Of a DNA stretch of 36,235 nucleotides, positions 15,903 through 24,294 are shown one piece after another. A program made the translations under genes and the position numbers. The notes under the pieces were generated by a model. The model made no database searches. It saw only the letters and a list, made by a program, of their open reading frames with translations, and was not told the origin of the DNA. The stretch's first letter is position 1. Every line of letters starts with the position of its first letter. Source of the stretch: Promethearchaeota archaeon (lineage in GTDB: Archaea; Asgardarchaeota; Lokiarchaeia; Sigyniarchaeales; SOKP01); contig JAEOTP010000024.1 of assembly GCA_016839765.1 (NCBI GenBank), positions 1-36,235 of the forward strand, in the 5' to 3' direction.

Positions 15903-17009
15903 TTAATCAAAAGCTATCTCTCCAATATTAAAAATATCATCAGATAAACCTATCTTCTGTTTTTGGGTTTGCTTACTAGGAATCGGTGAGTTATAGTCAT
16001 TATCTTTACCAAAAATTTGTGGGGATTTGATACCTGTTATTAGAAGCATAACTCTTAAATATCCATCATATTCATCATTTACCCTTGCACCCCATATTAC
16101 CATTGAATCATTTACATCCATTTTTTCTGTAATTTTTTTCGCTACTGAATTTGCTTCTGCTAAAGTCATATCGTTTCCACCACAAATATGAATTAGAGCA
16201 CCTCTTGCTCCGTCGATAGAAACATCTAATAATGGGGAACTAAGAGCATCTTCGATTGCCTCATTAACACGATTTTCTTTATTCCCAGATTCACCAACAC
16301 CCACGATTGCTACCCCTCCTGTGCTTAATATGGTTCGAACGTCAGCAAAATCTAAATTTATTAATGAAGGAAGCGAAATTGTTTCAGTGATCCCTTTAAC
16401 CATTGTAGCTAAGACTTCATCTGCTACACTAAAAGCTTCTATAATTGGTAGATCAGGTGCTATTTCTAATAAACGATTATTATCAATTACAACTAAAGTG
16501 TCTGCATATTTCTTTAATTCATTTAAACCTATTTGAGCTTTTTCAATACGACCAATTTCTGTATCAAAGGGTAAAGTAACAACACCAACCACAATGGCAC
16601 CTTCTAGTTTAGCAATTTCCGCTACAATTGGAGCACTTCCAGTACCAGTTCCGCCACCTTCTCCGCAGGTTATGAATACTAAATTTGATTCTCTTAATAC
16701 TTTTGTTAAGTCTTCTCTTGATTCTTCAGCGGCAGCGTGTCCTATTTCTGGATTCCCTCCTGCCCCCAATCCTCTTGTTAAATTCTTCCCTATTAAAATC
16801 TTTATATGAGCCTCAACCATATCTAAATGTTGACAATCAGTATTAATCGCTACGCATTTTGCACCGCGAATACCAATTTTCATCAATCTATCAATAGTAT
16901 TGTTTCCAGCACCACCACAACCTATAATTTTTATATTGGCATATCCTAAATTTTCTTTAATTGGTCTAACCATTTCTCTTTTTCGACCAGTTCTTATTAA
17001 CGATTCCAT
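15903..17009 (-). CDS. ftsZ: Cell division GTPase FtsZ
   Basis: This tubulin-family GTPase forms the division ring. The 368-residue protein shows the nucleotide-binding IIGCGGAGNNTIDRL (about residues 28-42), the tubulin signature GGGTGTG at 118-124 and the T7 synergy residues in NLDFADVR (218-225). An extended C-terminal linker follows, rich in Lys, Gln and Asp, and ends in a short hydrophobic peptide (IFNIGEIAF). That peptide is probably the docking tail for a membrane anchor such as SepF. A ~30-residue N-terminal extension before the fold is typical of archaeal FtsZ. It is transcribed alone on the minus strand. Confidence 0.97.
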   Translation of the reverse strand: MESLIRTGRKREMVRPIKENLGYANIKIIGCGGAGNNTIDRLMKIGIRGAKCVAINTDCQHLDMVEAHIKILIGKNLTRGLGAGGNPEIGHAAAEESREDLTKVLRESNLVFITCGEGGGTGTGSAPIVAEIAKLEGAIVVGVVTLPFDTEIGRIEKAQIGLNELKKYADTLVVIDNNRLLEIAPDLPIIEAFSVADEVLATMVKGITETISLPSLINLDFADVRTILSTGGVAIVGVGESGNKENRVNEAIEDALSSPLLDVSIDGARGALIHICGGNDMTLAEANSVAKKITEKMDVNDSMVIWGARVNDEYDGYLRVMLLITGIKSPQIFGKDNDYNSPIPSKQTQKQKIGLSDDIFNIGEIAFD

Positions 17010-17115
17010 TTATGGTATGCTCTTAGTTTAATTATATCTTACTGAAATAATATAACTGAAAAATTAGAATTAATATAATATGCACATATTATCTCCAGAA
17101 TATGACTCAATTATA

Positions 17116-18336
17116 TTAAACTAATGAGAAATCATGATCGATAACTGTATTAAATATTTGTTCAACATCTTTGTTTTTTACAAGGAAAATATTAGGTAAA
17201 CCATAAGGAAAGCGATTAGAAAAAGTTAAAGTATAAGCACCTACATTGGTTATTAAAACTATCTCTTCTTCATTGAATTCTTTAGTGAAGAAATAATCTT
17301 TAGCTAATACATCTTGATCTGTGGGAATAATCCCTCCAATTGACGTTTTGTATTTATGCGGACTATTAATTTGTGATGCATTATAAAATCTTAAAGAGCA
17401 TTTAGCAAATTTAGGACAAATATGGTTTCCTATATCTAAAAAAATCCATCTATTGTCTGTTTTATTAACTATTTTAGCAATAATCAGTCCAGAGTCTCCA
17501 ACAAAATACCTACCTGGTTCTAAATAAATATTTTTTCTATCTAAATTATAATTCACCAGTTGGCGCTTAATATTAAGTGCCAGCTTTTCTAATTGTTTTT
17601 CTGACATAATAGTCGCTTCAGGGAATCCGCCTCCTAAGTTAATATTCATGGGATTTAATCCTTGTCCTGAAAGAAGATGAAAAGCATTAGCTAAAGTTTT
17701 TACATTTTTATTAAATTGCTCTAAACTATTCATTTGAGTTGTATAGTGGGATAGGATGGTAGTAACTTTAATATTTTTATAATTCTTCACAAAACTCACT
17801 AATTCAATTAAACTTTTATTAGTTAACTGAATTCCTAATTTGCTTTCAAATTTTGAGGATCTTATTCTTAAACATATATTCTGAATTTTATTCAACTTTT
17901 TTGCAATATAATCTATTTGCTTTAGATATTTGATATTATAAACAATTATTTCTTTTACTCCTTTATCGACGCTCATTTCAATTAGTTCTTTTGTTAGATA
18001 TGGTCCTCCTATAATAATTTTTTCAGGAGGAAAACCTATTTCTAAAGCTAACTTAAGTTCTGGCAATCCAACTAATTCAGCGCCTATTCCTTCAGAATGA
18101 ATTATTTTACAAATTTCTGGAAGAAAATTAGCTTTAAATGAATAGAAAACCTGGACATTATCAAAAAGAGACTTAAATACTCTAGTTAAGGTCCTAACAT
18201 TATCTCTAATCTTGTTTTCCAAAAATATAAAAAATGGGGTTTTTGACCTTCCTAACAGATTAGAAAGGCTTATCGAATCTATTAAAATATCATTATCTTC
18301 TTTGATTAAATAAGGATTACCAGCAATTTTTTTCAT
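17116..18336 (-). CDS. Fold-type III PLP-dependent decarboxylase-like protein (LysA/ornithine decarboxylase superfamily)
   Basis: This 406-residue enzyme has an alanine-racemase-like barrel. The PLP lysine is K68 in YSFKANF, the phosphate loop is GGGFP (235-239), and EPGRYFVGDSG (273-283) and GAYT (366-369) are also present. These match diaminopimelate and related amino-acid decarboxylases. The position normally occupied by the active-site cysteine in the GP-x-C-x3-D motif reads PTDQDVL (338-344), so the cysteine is replaced by threonine. Substrate and even decarboxylase activity are therefore uncertain. Its start overlaps the stop of the upstream glycosyltransferase gene by four bases, so the two are translationally coupled. 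A role in amine or glycan modification is possible, as is lysine or polyamine synthesis. Confidence 0.82.
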   Translation of the reverse strand: MKKIAGNPYLIKEDNDILIDSISLSNLLGRSKTPFFIFLENKIRDNVRTLTRVFKSLFDNVQVFYSFKANFLPEICKIIHSEGIGAELVGLPELKLALEIGFPPEKIIIGGPYLTKELIEMSVDKGVKEIIVYNIKYLKQIDYIAKKLNKIQNICLRIRSSKFESKLGIQLTNKSLIELVSFVKNYKNIKVTTILSHYTTQMNSLEQFNKNVKTLANAFHLLSGQGLNPMNINLGGGFPEATIMSEKQLEKLALNIKRQLVNYNLDRKNIYLEPGRYFVGDSGLIIAKIVNKTDNRWIFLDIGNHICPKFAKCSLRFYNASQINSPHKYKTSIGGIIPTDQDVLAKDYFFTKEFNEEEIVLITNVGAYTLTFSNRFPYGLPNIFLVKNKDVEQIFNTVIDHDFSLV

Positions 18337-19637
18337 TTTAATTCATTAGATATAATTAATTTTTGATAAAGTTCATTAGTCTTTTTAGCTATAGCATCCC
18401 ATTTATGACTTTCAAATACCTTTTTCTTTCCTTGTGACCCTAGGGCGTTTTTTATTCTCTTTTTCTTTAAGAGATAAATTATTTTCTCTGCAATGTCAAT
18501 ATGATTGTCAAACTCTACTAATAATCCATCTATATTATTTCTTATAACTTCAGGAGTCGCTCCAATATTCGCTCCTATAACTGGTTTTCCTGAAGCCCAT
18601 GCTTCTAAAAATGCAATACCAAAAGCATCACTTCTACTTGGCATCACATATAAATCAGTTTCTATGAACGCAGCAATCTTTTTTTTATCATAATATCCAG
18701 TAAGATTATCAGGTGTAAAGTTTATGATTCGTAGATTCTTCATTTTTTGTATCTTTGAAAGTTCCATGTTAAAAGCAGTAGTTGATGGGCCAATAAATAC
18801 GAAATAGATTTTACTATACTTCTTAATAATAAATGGGATCGCTTTTAAAATCGATATTGCTCCTTTCTCATAGTTTTTATAACCACAGAACAGAACCATC
18901 TTAAATTTCTTTTCATTAGGTTTAAAAAATTTTTGCTTAAAGTTATAGAATTCCGTACTATTAGGATTTATATTAAATTTTTCATAATCTACTCCCATTG
19001 GAATAACTTCTATAGATGAATTTGGGATTTCCAATAATGTGATTAATTTTCTCTTTTCCAGATTTGTACATGCTATTAATTTATCAAATTTCTTTAATAC
19101 GCTTAATAAATCTGAATTTAAATATCTAGGATTAGAAAAGTGAAAAAAAGGAGTACAAATAGTTGGTTTATATGTTAGTTTCCCTAATATTAAACTAATT
19201 ATAAGATTAAAGTAGGGATAAAAAGTAGTATGGATTAAATCATAATTTTGATTTTTACTATTTAAAAAAAAATTGATCAAATCATACAGATATGGACCAT
19301 TTTTTAGATATGCTTTTAGTGAGTCATCAGATATATCTAATATTCTATAAGCAGGAATTTTTTTTATTTTTTTTATCTTATCATTAAGTGAATTATTATA
19401 ATTTATAGAATAACGATTAATACTCAAATTATTCACGTTATTGAAATATTTATCATTACTTTTAATGACTTTTCCTTTAGAATCTCTTAAACTTTTAAAA
19501 TCTATTCCATCTGATGTAAAAATATCTATCGTATACTTATATTTAGATATTAATATCTCTGCCATTCGTTGAAAATAGAATTCTGCTCCTGAAATCGCTG
19601 GGTAGTATCTCGTTGGTAAATATAAAATCTTACTCAA
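18333..19637 (-). CDS. Glycosyltransferase, GT4 family
   Basis: The 434-residue protein has a GT-B fold. The N-terminal YLPTRYYPAISGAEFYFQRMAEIL is the acceptor-side start. EVIPMGVDYEKF leads into the C-terminal domain, where the sugar-nucleotide site MPSRSDAFGIAFLEAWASG and the following GATPEVI contain the GT4 EX7E-type signature. The middle (about residues 45-110) is a long insertion rich in Asn and Lys compared with compact GT4 enzymes. It would transfer a sugar to a lipid, glycan or protein at the cytoplasmic membrane face; no membrane helix is obvious. The coupled downstream PLP enzyme suggests a shared pathway. Confidence 0.9.
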   Translation of the reverse strand: MSKILYLPTRYYPAISGAEFYFQRMAEILISKYKYTIDIFTSDGIDFKSLRDSKGKVIKSNDKYFNNVNNLSINRYSINYNNSLNDKIKKIKKIPAYRILDISDDSLKAYLKNGPYLYDLINFFLNSKNQNYDLIHTTFYPYFNLIISLILGKLTYKPTICTPFFHFSNPRYLNSDLLSVLKKFDKLIACTNLEKRKLITLLEIPNSSIEVIPMGVDYEKFNINPNSTEFYNFKQKFFKPNEKKFKMVLFCGYKNYEKGAISILKAIPFIIKKYSKIYFVFIGPSTTAFNMELSKIQKMKNLRIINFTPDNLTGYYDKKKIAAFIETDLYVMPSRSDAFGIAFLEAWASGKPVIGANIGATPEVIRNNIDGLLVEFDNHIDIAEKIIYLLKKKRIKNALGSQGKKKVFESHKWDAIAKKTNELYQKLIISNELK

Positions 19638-19686
19638 ATTAATGATCCTTATTACTAATTATTGCTAATAATAATATGAATTACAT

Positions 19687-20082
19687 ATGACTAAAGATTT
19701 ACTAAGTAACTTTTTCCAAATTGTTAAGAAAAAGGGAGCTATAGATGATGAGTTAATTAATTATATAGAAGATATTTTTCCAAATAAATCACAAAAAGTA
19801 TTAGAAGTAATAAATAAAGGAGTCTCTAAATATATTTACAAGCCTTCTAATCGATCTATTTGGATAACATTAGGAGAAAATTGTGAACACTTAATATACC
19901 CAAATTTATTTTGTTCTTGCCAAGATTTTTATAAAAACGTAGTTGTTAAAAGAAAAAGGAATTTCTGTAAACATCTTCTAGCACAAATTATTTGTAGTGC
20001 ATTAAATCTACATAAGGAAGTTGAATTAAAAGATGAAGATTTTAAGAATTTATTAAATGATTTAAATATGAAATTCCAATAA
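19687..20082 (+). CDS. SWIM zinc-finger protein
   Basis: This 131-residue protein has a SWIM motif CxCx(15)CxH formed by C76, C78, C94 and H96, between an N-terminal helical region and a C-terminal acidic helix. Small archaeal SWIM proteins and eukaryotic SWS1/SWSAP partners work with Rad51 paralogues in recombination; that is the family context, not shown here. No recA/radA gene is adjacent. It is divergent from the glycosyltransferase gene (49 bases) and its 3' end overlaps the converging ThiI-like gene by about 21 bases. Confidence 0.75.
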   Translation: MTKDLLSNFFQIVKKKGAIDDELINYIEDIFPNKSQKVLEVINKGVSKYIYKPSNRSIWITLGENCEHLIYPNLFCSCQDFYKNVVVKRKRNFCKHLLAQIICSALNLHKEVELKDEDFKNLLNDLNMKFQ

Positions 20083-20703
20083 TTCTGCAGAGTTTATTGC
20101 TTTTCTTACGAGATTATGAATTTTTATTTTAGATTCGTTATTTTGGATTTCATGCAATTTTGCATGGGTTTCAGGAAATTGTGGATTATAATGGCATGAA
20201 ATCGATAAATTTGAACTAATTTCATATAAACCAAGCTTCTTATTCAAATTAATAACTTCTAACTTATCCCATCCAATAAGAGGCCTCATAATCACATAAT
20301 CTCCAATGAGATTATTGTATGCATATATATTGTCTAAGGTTTGACTAGCTTGCTCCCCTAAAATATCTCCAGTAACTATTAGATTTGTGTTTTCTATTTC
20401 TGCAATTTGGATTGCGATTCGTATCATTAGTCGTTTACATAGAATACATGTTAATTTTCTTTCACATAATTGTTTTAGTAGATTTAAATTGAAGTCTTGT
20501 TGAATAAAGTATATTTTAGACTTAGTTTTTCCATATTTCGCTAAGATTTTAACTATTTCAACAACTTTTTCCTTCATTATTAGATTTTGATTATTAAAAG
20601 TCAAAAAAGTTAGAAATACTGGATGGAAGTTTTTTTTTATCATTAAATATGCTGCTACAGGGCTATCTAAACCTGTTGATAATAATGAAACAATTTTCTT
20701 CAC
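20062..20703 (-). CDS. ThiI-type PP-loop sulfurtransferase domain without THUMP
   Basis: The enzyme starts right at the PP-loop: KKIVSLLSTGLDSPVAAYLM, the ThiI variant of the ATP-binding motif. It retains TCILCKRLMIRIA with the catalytic-type cysteine, VTGDILGEQASQTL, MRPLIGWDKLEVI and SCHYNPQFPETHAKL, all ThiI-family blocks. It lacks the N-terminal ferredoxin-like and THUMP domains that bind tRNA in 4-thiouridine synthetase, and has no rhodanese domain. I chose GTG 20703 because the family starts at this point; TTG 20736 would overlap the upstream gene. It may thiolate tRNA position 8 with a separate partner, or serve another sulfur transfer. Confidence 0.8.
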   Translation of the reverse strand: MKKIVSLLSTGLDSPVAAYLMIKKNFHPVFLTFLTFNNQNLIMKEKVVEIVKILAKYGKTKSKIYFIQQDFNLNLLKQLCERKLTCILCKRLMIRIAIQIAEIENTNLIVTGDILGEQASQTLDNIYAYNNLIGDYVIMRPLIGWDKLEVINLNKKLGLYEISSNLSISCHYNPQFPETHAKLHEIQNNESKIKIHNLVRKAINSAELLEFHI

Positions 20704-20725
20704 ATTTTGTCCCGAGTTTTTTAAA

Positions 20726-21319
20726 TTATTTAGCAATTATTTCTTTCCGATCCCATTTTTTTAAATAATTATTAAAATTTTCTAGTGTAATTTCACGTGG
20801 AATTATGATCTTTCTTTCATATTCCAATTTTTTTATTTTTAACTGTAATTTCTTGTTTTTTTGGTAGAATTTTTGCGCCTTTGGGAATTCCTCTTCAAAT
20901 ACTTTTTCTAATTGTTTTATATCTATATCGTTTAACTCTTCGTAATTATTAATAACATAATTACATAATGGATCTATTGATATTTGAAAATTGAAGGCAT
21001 CTATACGTTTTAAAGCTAATGGATATGCTTGACAAGCTATTGGTTTTTTTTCATGTATTATGCAGCCTTTTGTAGGATTATAAAAGGGACACCTCTTTTC
21101 AGAATTATCTAAATTTATTTTATATGTAATAACAATAATTTCCTTATTTTTTATATCAGGAAATACTAAATCTTCTATTACGCTAAATTTAATGTCTTTT
21201 TTTTCAGCAACTTCTATTAAATAATCAACTTCTTCTGGATAAATAGGTATCCTTTTTGAACCTGGATTTTGAGTAATTTCATGACAACAAGTCCCACATT
21301 TTAAACATTGATATCTTAT
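20726..21319 (-). CDS. YkgJ-like cysteine-cluster protein with no standard start codon
   Basis: A 197-codon open frame bounded by TAA at 21320-21322 and TAA at 20726-20728 has no in-frame ATG or GTG at all; TTG occurs only near its C-terminal end. It is clearly coding. The predicted N-terminus (I/M)RYQCLKCGTCCH gives the CxxCGxCC cluster of the YkgJ/CxxCx12CCxxP zinc/iron family. The later RCPFYNPTKGCIIHEKKP and ACQAYPLA supply the remaining C-x-C and C-xx-YP ligands. The C-terminal 90 residues are helical and Lys-rich. The frame begins with ATA at exactly the residue where family members start, so AUA initiation or a base error at that codon is likely. It runs into the ThiI-like gene, suggesting co-transcription. 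Confidence 0.75.
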   Translation of the reverse strand: MRYQCLKCGTCCHEITQNPGSKRIPIYPEEVDYLIEVAEKKDIKFSVIEDLVFPDIKNKEIIVITYKINLDNSEKRCPFYNPTKGCIIHEKKPIACQAYPLALKRIDAFNFQISIDPLCNYVINNYEELNDIDIKQLEKVFEEEFPKAQKFYQKNKKLQLKIKKLEYERKIIIPREITLENFNNYLKKWDRKEIIAK

Positions 21320-21518
21320 TTAAATCACTAGTTTTGGTTAACTTGTTCTATAAAAGAAAGATATTATTCTATTTATACTATCTAAACTTCCTTATCAATT
21401 AATCTTTGTGATATTATGAAAATATTACTTTAATAGTAAATCATGTGTCTATTAGGATAACACATTGTTTTTAAAGATAAGATTTTAACTCTTTTTATAA
21501 TGAAAAAATTGGCTAAAA

Positions 21519-22340
21519 ATGAAAATGTCTGAAAATGGAATAAGGATCATAACTCATATTAATCTTTCTAAAGATGAATTTAAAAACCCGATTTGCATTT
21601 TGGGAATGCCGGGAATTGCTGATGTAGGAAAATTTGCTTTAGATTCGCTAATTGGTCAGCTTGATGCTAAAAATTTTATGGATATCATTTTTGACGATTA
21701 TCCAGCAGGTGCAATAGTAGATGATAGTATTCTTTCTGCTCCAAAAGCAGAAATCTTGTATTGGAAAGACCCCAATAACTTAAGAGATATAATACTCATT
21801 ACTGCAGATGCCCAAAGTTTAACACCAAAAGGCATATATAATATATCAAACTTTATTACAGAAATAATCCATAAATACAACATTAAACTAATTATAGCTT
21901 TAGGAGCTTATCCAGTAAGTCGTCGAAAAATAAATACGAAGATACCAAAAATCTATGCAAGTTCTACAAATCGAGAGCTATTAATCGATTTTTTGATTGA
22001 AAATAAATGTGATAGAATTCAAAAAGGAGTGATTATTGGAGCTAATGGCCTAATACCTACTTTAGCAAAAGCAAGATTTAATATAGACGGTATAGTGCTT
22101 TTAGCTGAGACAGATAACCTCGCTATGATTAATGAAGATATTACTGATTTAAAAGCATCAATAACGCTTTTAGAAATGCTTAAAAGATCATTTACCTTAC
22201 CGATTAAAAAGAAATATTCTCTTGAAAATCTTGACGATATTACAAAAAATTTGCAAAGTAAAAAAGATCAATTAGAAAGAGACTTAGATACATTTCAATT
22301 CGCTGATACAGATGATAAGAAGAAATCTTTATATATTTAA
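21519..22340 (+). CDS. PAC2-family proteasome assembly chaperone (COG2047)
   Basis: This 273-residue protein matches the PAC2/DUF75 family. Blocks include GMPGIADVGKFALDSLI (about residues 30-46), FDDYPAGAIVDD, ILITADAQSLTPKGIY and IIGANGLIPTLAKARFNIDGIVLLAET. Archaeal members (PbaB-like) bind the C-terminal tails of proteasome alpha subunits or act in 20S assembly. The C-terminal 45 residues are a charged coiled-coil-like helix (ITKNLQSKKDQLERDL). The 200-base region upstream is AT-rich and contains no gene. It is followed by the small Rpo12 gene. Confidence 0.88.
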   Translation: MKMSENGIRIITHINLSKDEFKNPICILGMPGIADVGKFALDSLIGQLDAKNFMDIIFDDYPAGAIVDDSILSAPKAEILYWKDPNNLRDIILITADAQSLTPKGIYNISNFITEIIHKYNIKLIIALGAYPVSRRKINTKIPKIYASSTNRELLIDFLIENKCDRIQKGVIIGANGLIPTLAKARFNIDGIVLLAETDNLAMINEDITDLKASITLLEMLKRSFTLPIKKKYSLENLDDITKNLQSKKDQLERDLDTFQFADTDDKKKSLYI

Positions 22341-22421
22341 TTAATTTGATTATATAAAATGAATCTTGTTTAATCTTGTTTTTACGAAAAATATTTTAAT
22401 TATGGTATATTTTAGGAAATT

Positions 22422-22571
22422 ATGAATTATGTATGTGCGAGAAAAAGTTGTGGGAAAGAAGTTTCTAAAAAAGAACTTAATGCGCTTCCTGGTATTAAAT
22501 GTTCCCACTGTGGTTTTCGCATACTCTTTAAGAAAAGACCTGATGTTATTAAAAGGATAAAAATTAGATAA
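22422..22571 (+). CDS. rpoP: RNA polymerase subunit Rpo12 (RpoP)
   Basis: This 49-residue zinc protein has the start MNYVCARKSCGKE, then a second cysteine pair in KCSHCGFRILFKKRP and a basic tail. The spacing and the CSHCG.RILFK.RP block are diagnostic of archaeal Rpo12, homologous to eukaryotic Rpb12. The subunit bridges Rpo3 and Rpo2 in the assembled polymerase. It lies 81 bases after the PAC2 gene on the same strand and converges with TFB. Confidence 0.93.
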   Translation: MNYVCARKSCGKEVSKKELNALPGIKCSHCGFRILFKKRPDVIKRIKIR

Positions 22572-22614
22572 TTTCTTAAATCTAATTAATTCAAATCTAA
22601 TTTTTAAAGAATTA

Positions 22615-23532
22615 TTAAAGATTCAATTCAAATTTTAGATGACCTAATAATTCTTTATAGCGATTGCGAATGGTAGCTTCAGTAACACCTGCAGCCAATG
22701 ATATTTCTTTTTGAGTACGGCGTTCACCCTCTTGTATTGCTGCAACATATAGCGCAGCTCCTGCAAGACCCGTTGGAGCTTTACCCGCGGTGATGTGGTA
22801 TTTTTTTGCTAATTTTAAAAGTTCAGCTGCACGATTTTGGGTTCTTCCAGAAAGTTTTAATTCAGCGCAGAATCGGGGTATGAAGTTTATTGGAGAAGAG
22901 ACGTGTATATTGATTTTTAATTCACTTAATATTAAACGATAGCATCGTGCAATTTTTTTTTTATCTACCATAGCAAACTCTATGAAATCATCTAAAGTTT
23001 TCGGAATATTATTTAATCTACAAGATAGGTATATTGAGGCAATTAACATTGCTTCAATAGATCTTCCTCTTATTAAATTCTTTTGTGCCATTTTTCTGTA
23101 TATGTGAGCAGCTGATTCCTTAATATCCTTTGATAAATTCAATTGTGAAGCAAATCGATCTAACTCATTCATGGCATATGCCAAATTACGATCAATTGAT
23201 TTATTTGTACGTGTTCGAACATGCCATTTCCTTAAGCGGTAGACTTCTGCTTTCATTTTTGGACTTATACTCTTTCCAAATGCATCTTTATTTTTCCACC
23301 CAATCATAGTACTAAGTCCTTTGTCATGTAATGTGAGTGTTGTAGGTGCTCCTACTCTTACTTTTTTATTAGCTTCTTCTGATGAAAAAGCTCTCCATTC
23401 TGGACCAGAATCAATAATTTTTTGTCTCAAAACTAGACCACATACATTGCATACAATCTCGCCCCGCGCCTCATCAGATATTAAATTAGCATTTCCACAT
23501 TCTGGACATAAATTTATAATATTTTGAGGCAT
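22615..23532 (-). CDS. tfb: Transcription initiation factor TFB (TFIIB homologue)
   Basis: This factor recruits RNA polymerase to the TBP-TATA complex. The N-terminal zinc ribbon has C9, C12, C28 and C31. The B-reader/linker follows (GPEWRAFSSEE...RVGAPTTLTLHDKGLSTMIGW), then two cyclin repeats (about residues 105-195 and 200-300). The second ends in the helix-turn-helix AAGVTEATIRNRYKELL that contacts the BRE. The length of 305 residues is standard. ATG 23532 is preferred over TTG 23544. It converges with the Rpo12 gene and is divergent from the zinc-finger gene at 23713. Confidence 0.97.
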   Translation of the reverse strand: MPQNIINLCPECGNANLISDEARGEIVCNVCGLVLRQKIIDSGPEWRAFSSEEANKKVRVGAPTTLTLHDKGLSTMIGWKNKDAFGKSISPKMKAEVYRLRKWHVRTRTNKSIDRNLAYAMNELDRFASQLNLSKDIKESAAHIYRKMAQKNLIRGRSIEAMLIASIYLSCRLNNIPKTLDDFIEFAMVDKKKIARCYRLILSELKINIHVSSPINFIPRFCAELKLSGRTQNRAAELLKLAKKYHITAGKAPTGLAGAALYVAAIQEGERRTQKEISLAAGVTEATIRNRYKELLGHLKFELNL

Positions 23533-23712
23533 TGAAAGATCCAAATACGTCTACCCTTCAATATTTCAATTCCTTAATTTCTATAATTAAACTCATACAT
23601 TTAAATGTTTGCGTTTTAAAGCTTTATCAGTTAATAATTATCATATTTTTTAATATTTGATTTTCAAAATGCCCCAAAAAATTTTAATTAAATCGAATTT
23701 TCTATTCATATA

Positions 23713-24189
23713 ATGCGACATTATTATAAAAGCCACGGAAAGCATTGTTATCTACGTTCTTTTCAAACAACTTGTCCGAAGTGCGGGGTAGATGTGTTGT
23801 ATTGGGAATGTACTCACGGCAGTAAAGTTTTTTTTCAATACCCTCCTTATGGAAAGTTGGTAAGGCATTATTGTCGGCATTCTTCCAAGGTATCAAGGCA
23901 AATTGAAAAGTTTCAAGTAATAGTCAAAAAACCGAATTACCTTTTAGATAATGTATTTTTAAATTGCCCTATATGTGGAAAGCCTTTTAAAGATTTTAAA
24001 AATCTAAAAGATCATTTAAAACAAATGAAAAAAAATGATGAAAAACATAGGTTATTTTTTAGTAATACAATAAAATTTGAAGAGGATTTTATGAATTTCA
24101 AAAATGAGAAATACAAGCAAGTAAATTCTAAATATAAGCCTAAATTCGGAAAGATTAATATTAAGAAAAAGGAAAACAAAAGTCATTAA
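23713..24189 (+). CDS. Zinc-finger protein, two zinc modules, function unknown
   Basis: The 158-residue protein opens with a conserved-looking block (SHGKHCYLRSFQTTCPKCGV and YWECTHGSKVFFQYPPYGK, residues about 7-49) containing CPKC plus a CTH and further His/Cys ligands. The same type of block occurs in other archaeal small proteins of unknown role. A second module (CPICGKPFKDFKNLKDHLKQ, about residues 85-104, with later H) resembles a C2H2 finger. The C-terminal 55 residues are very basic and probably disordered. It is likely to bind nucleic acid. It starts 169 bases divergent from TFB. Confidence 0.7.
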   Translation: MRHYYKSHGKHCYLRSFQTTCPKCGVDVLYWECTHGSKVFFQYPPYGKLVRHYCRHSSKVSRQIEKFQVIVKKPNYLLDNVFLNCPICGKPFKDFKNLKDHLKQMKKNDEKHRLFFSNTIKFEEDFMNFKNEKYKQVNSKYKPKFGKINIKKKENKSH

Positions 24190-24294
24190 GCGTAAATTTT
24201 TAATAAAAATTTTATAATTATATTTATACTATTAAATTAAAATTAAATTATTCTCTTTTAAGGATTTTAATTACTTAAAATTTGATGATTAAAA

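Noticed and set aside
23702-23896. 64-codon minus-strand open frame
   Set aside because: It is the antisense of the zinc-finger gene at 23713, whose Cys/His motifs show which strand is coding.
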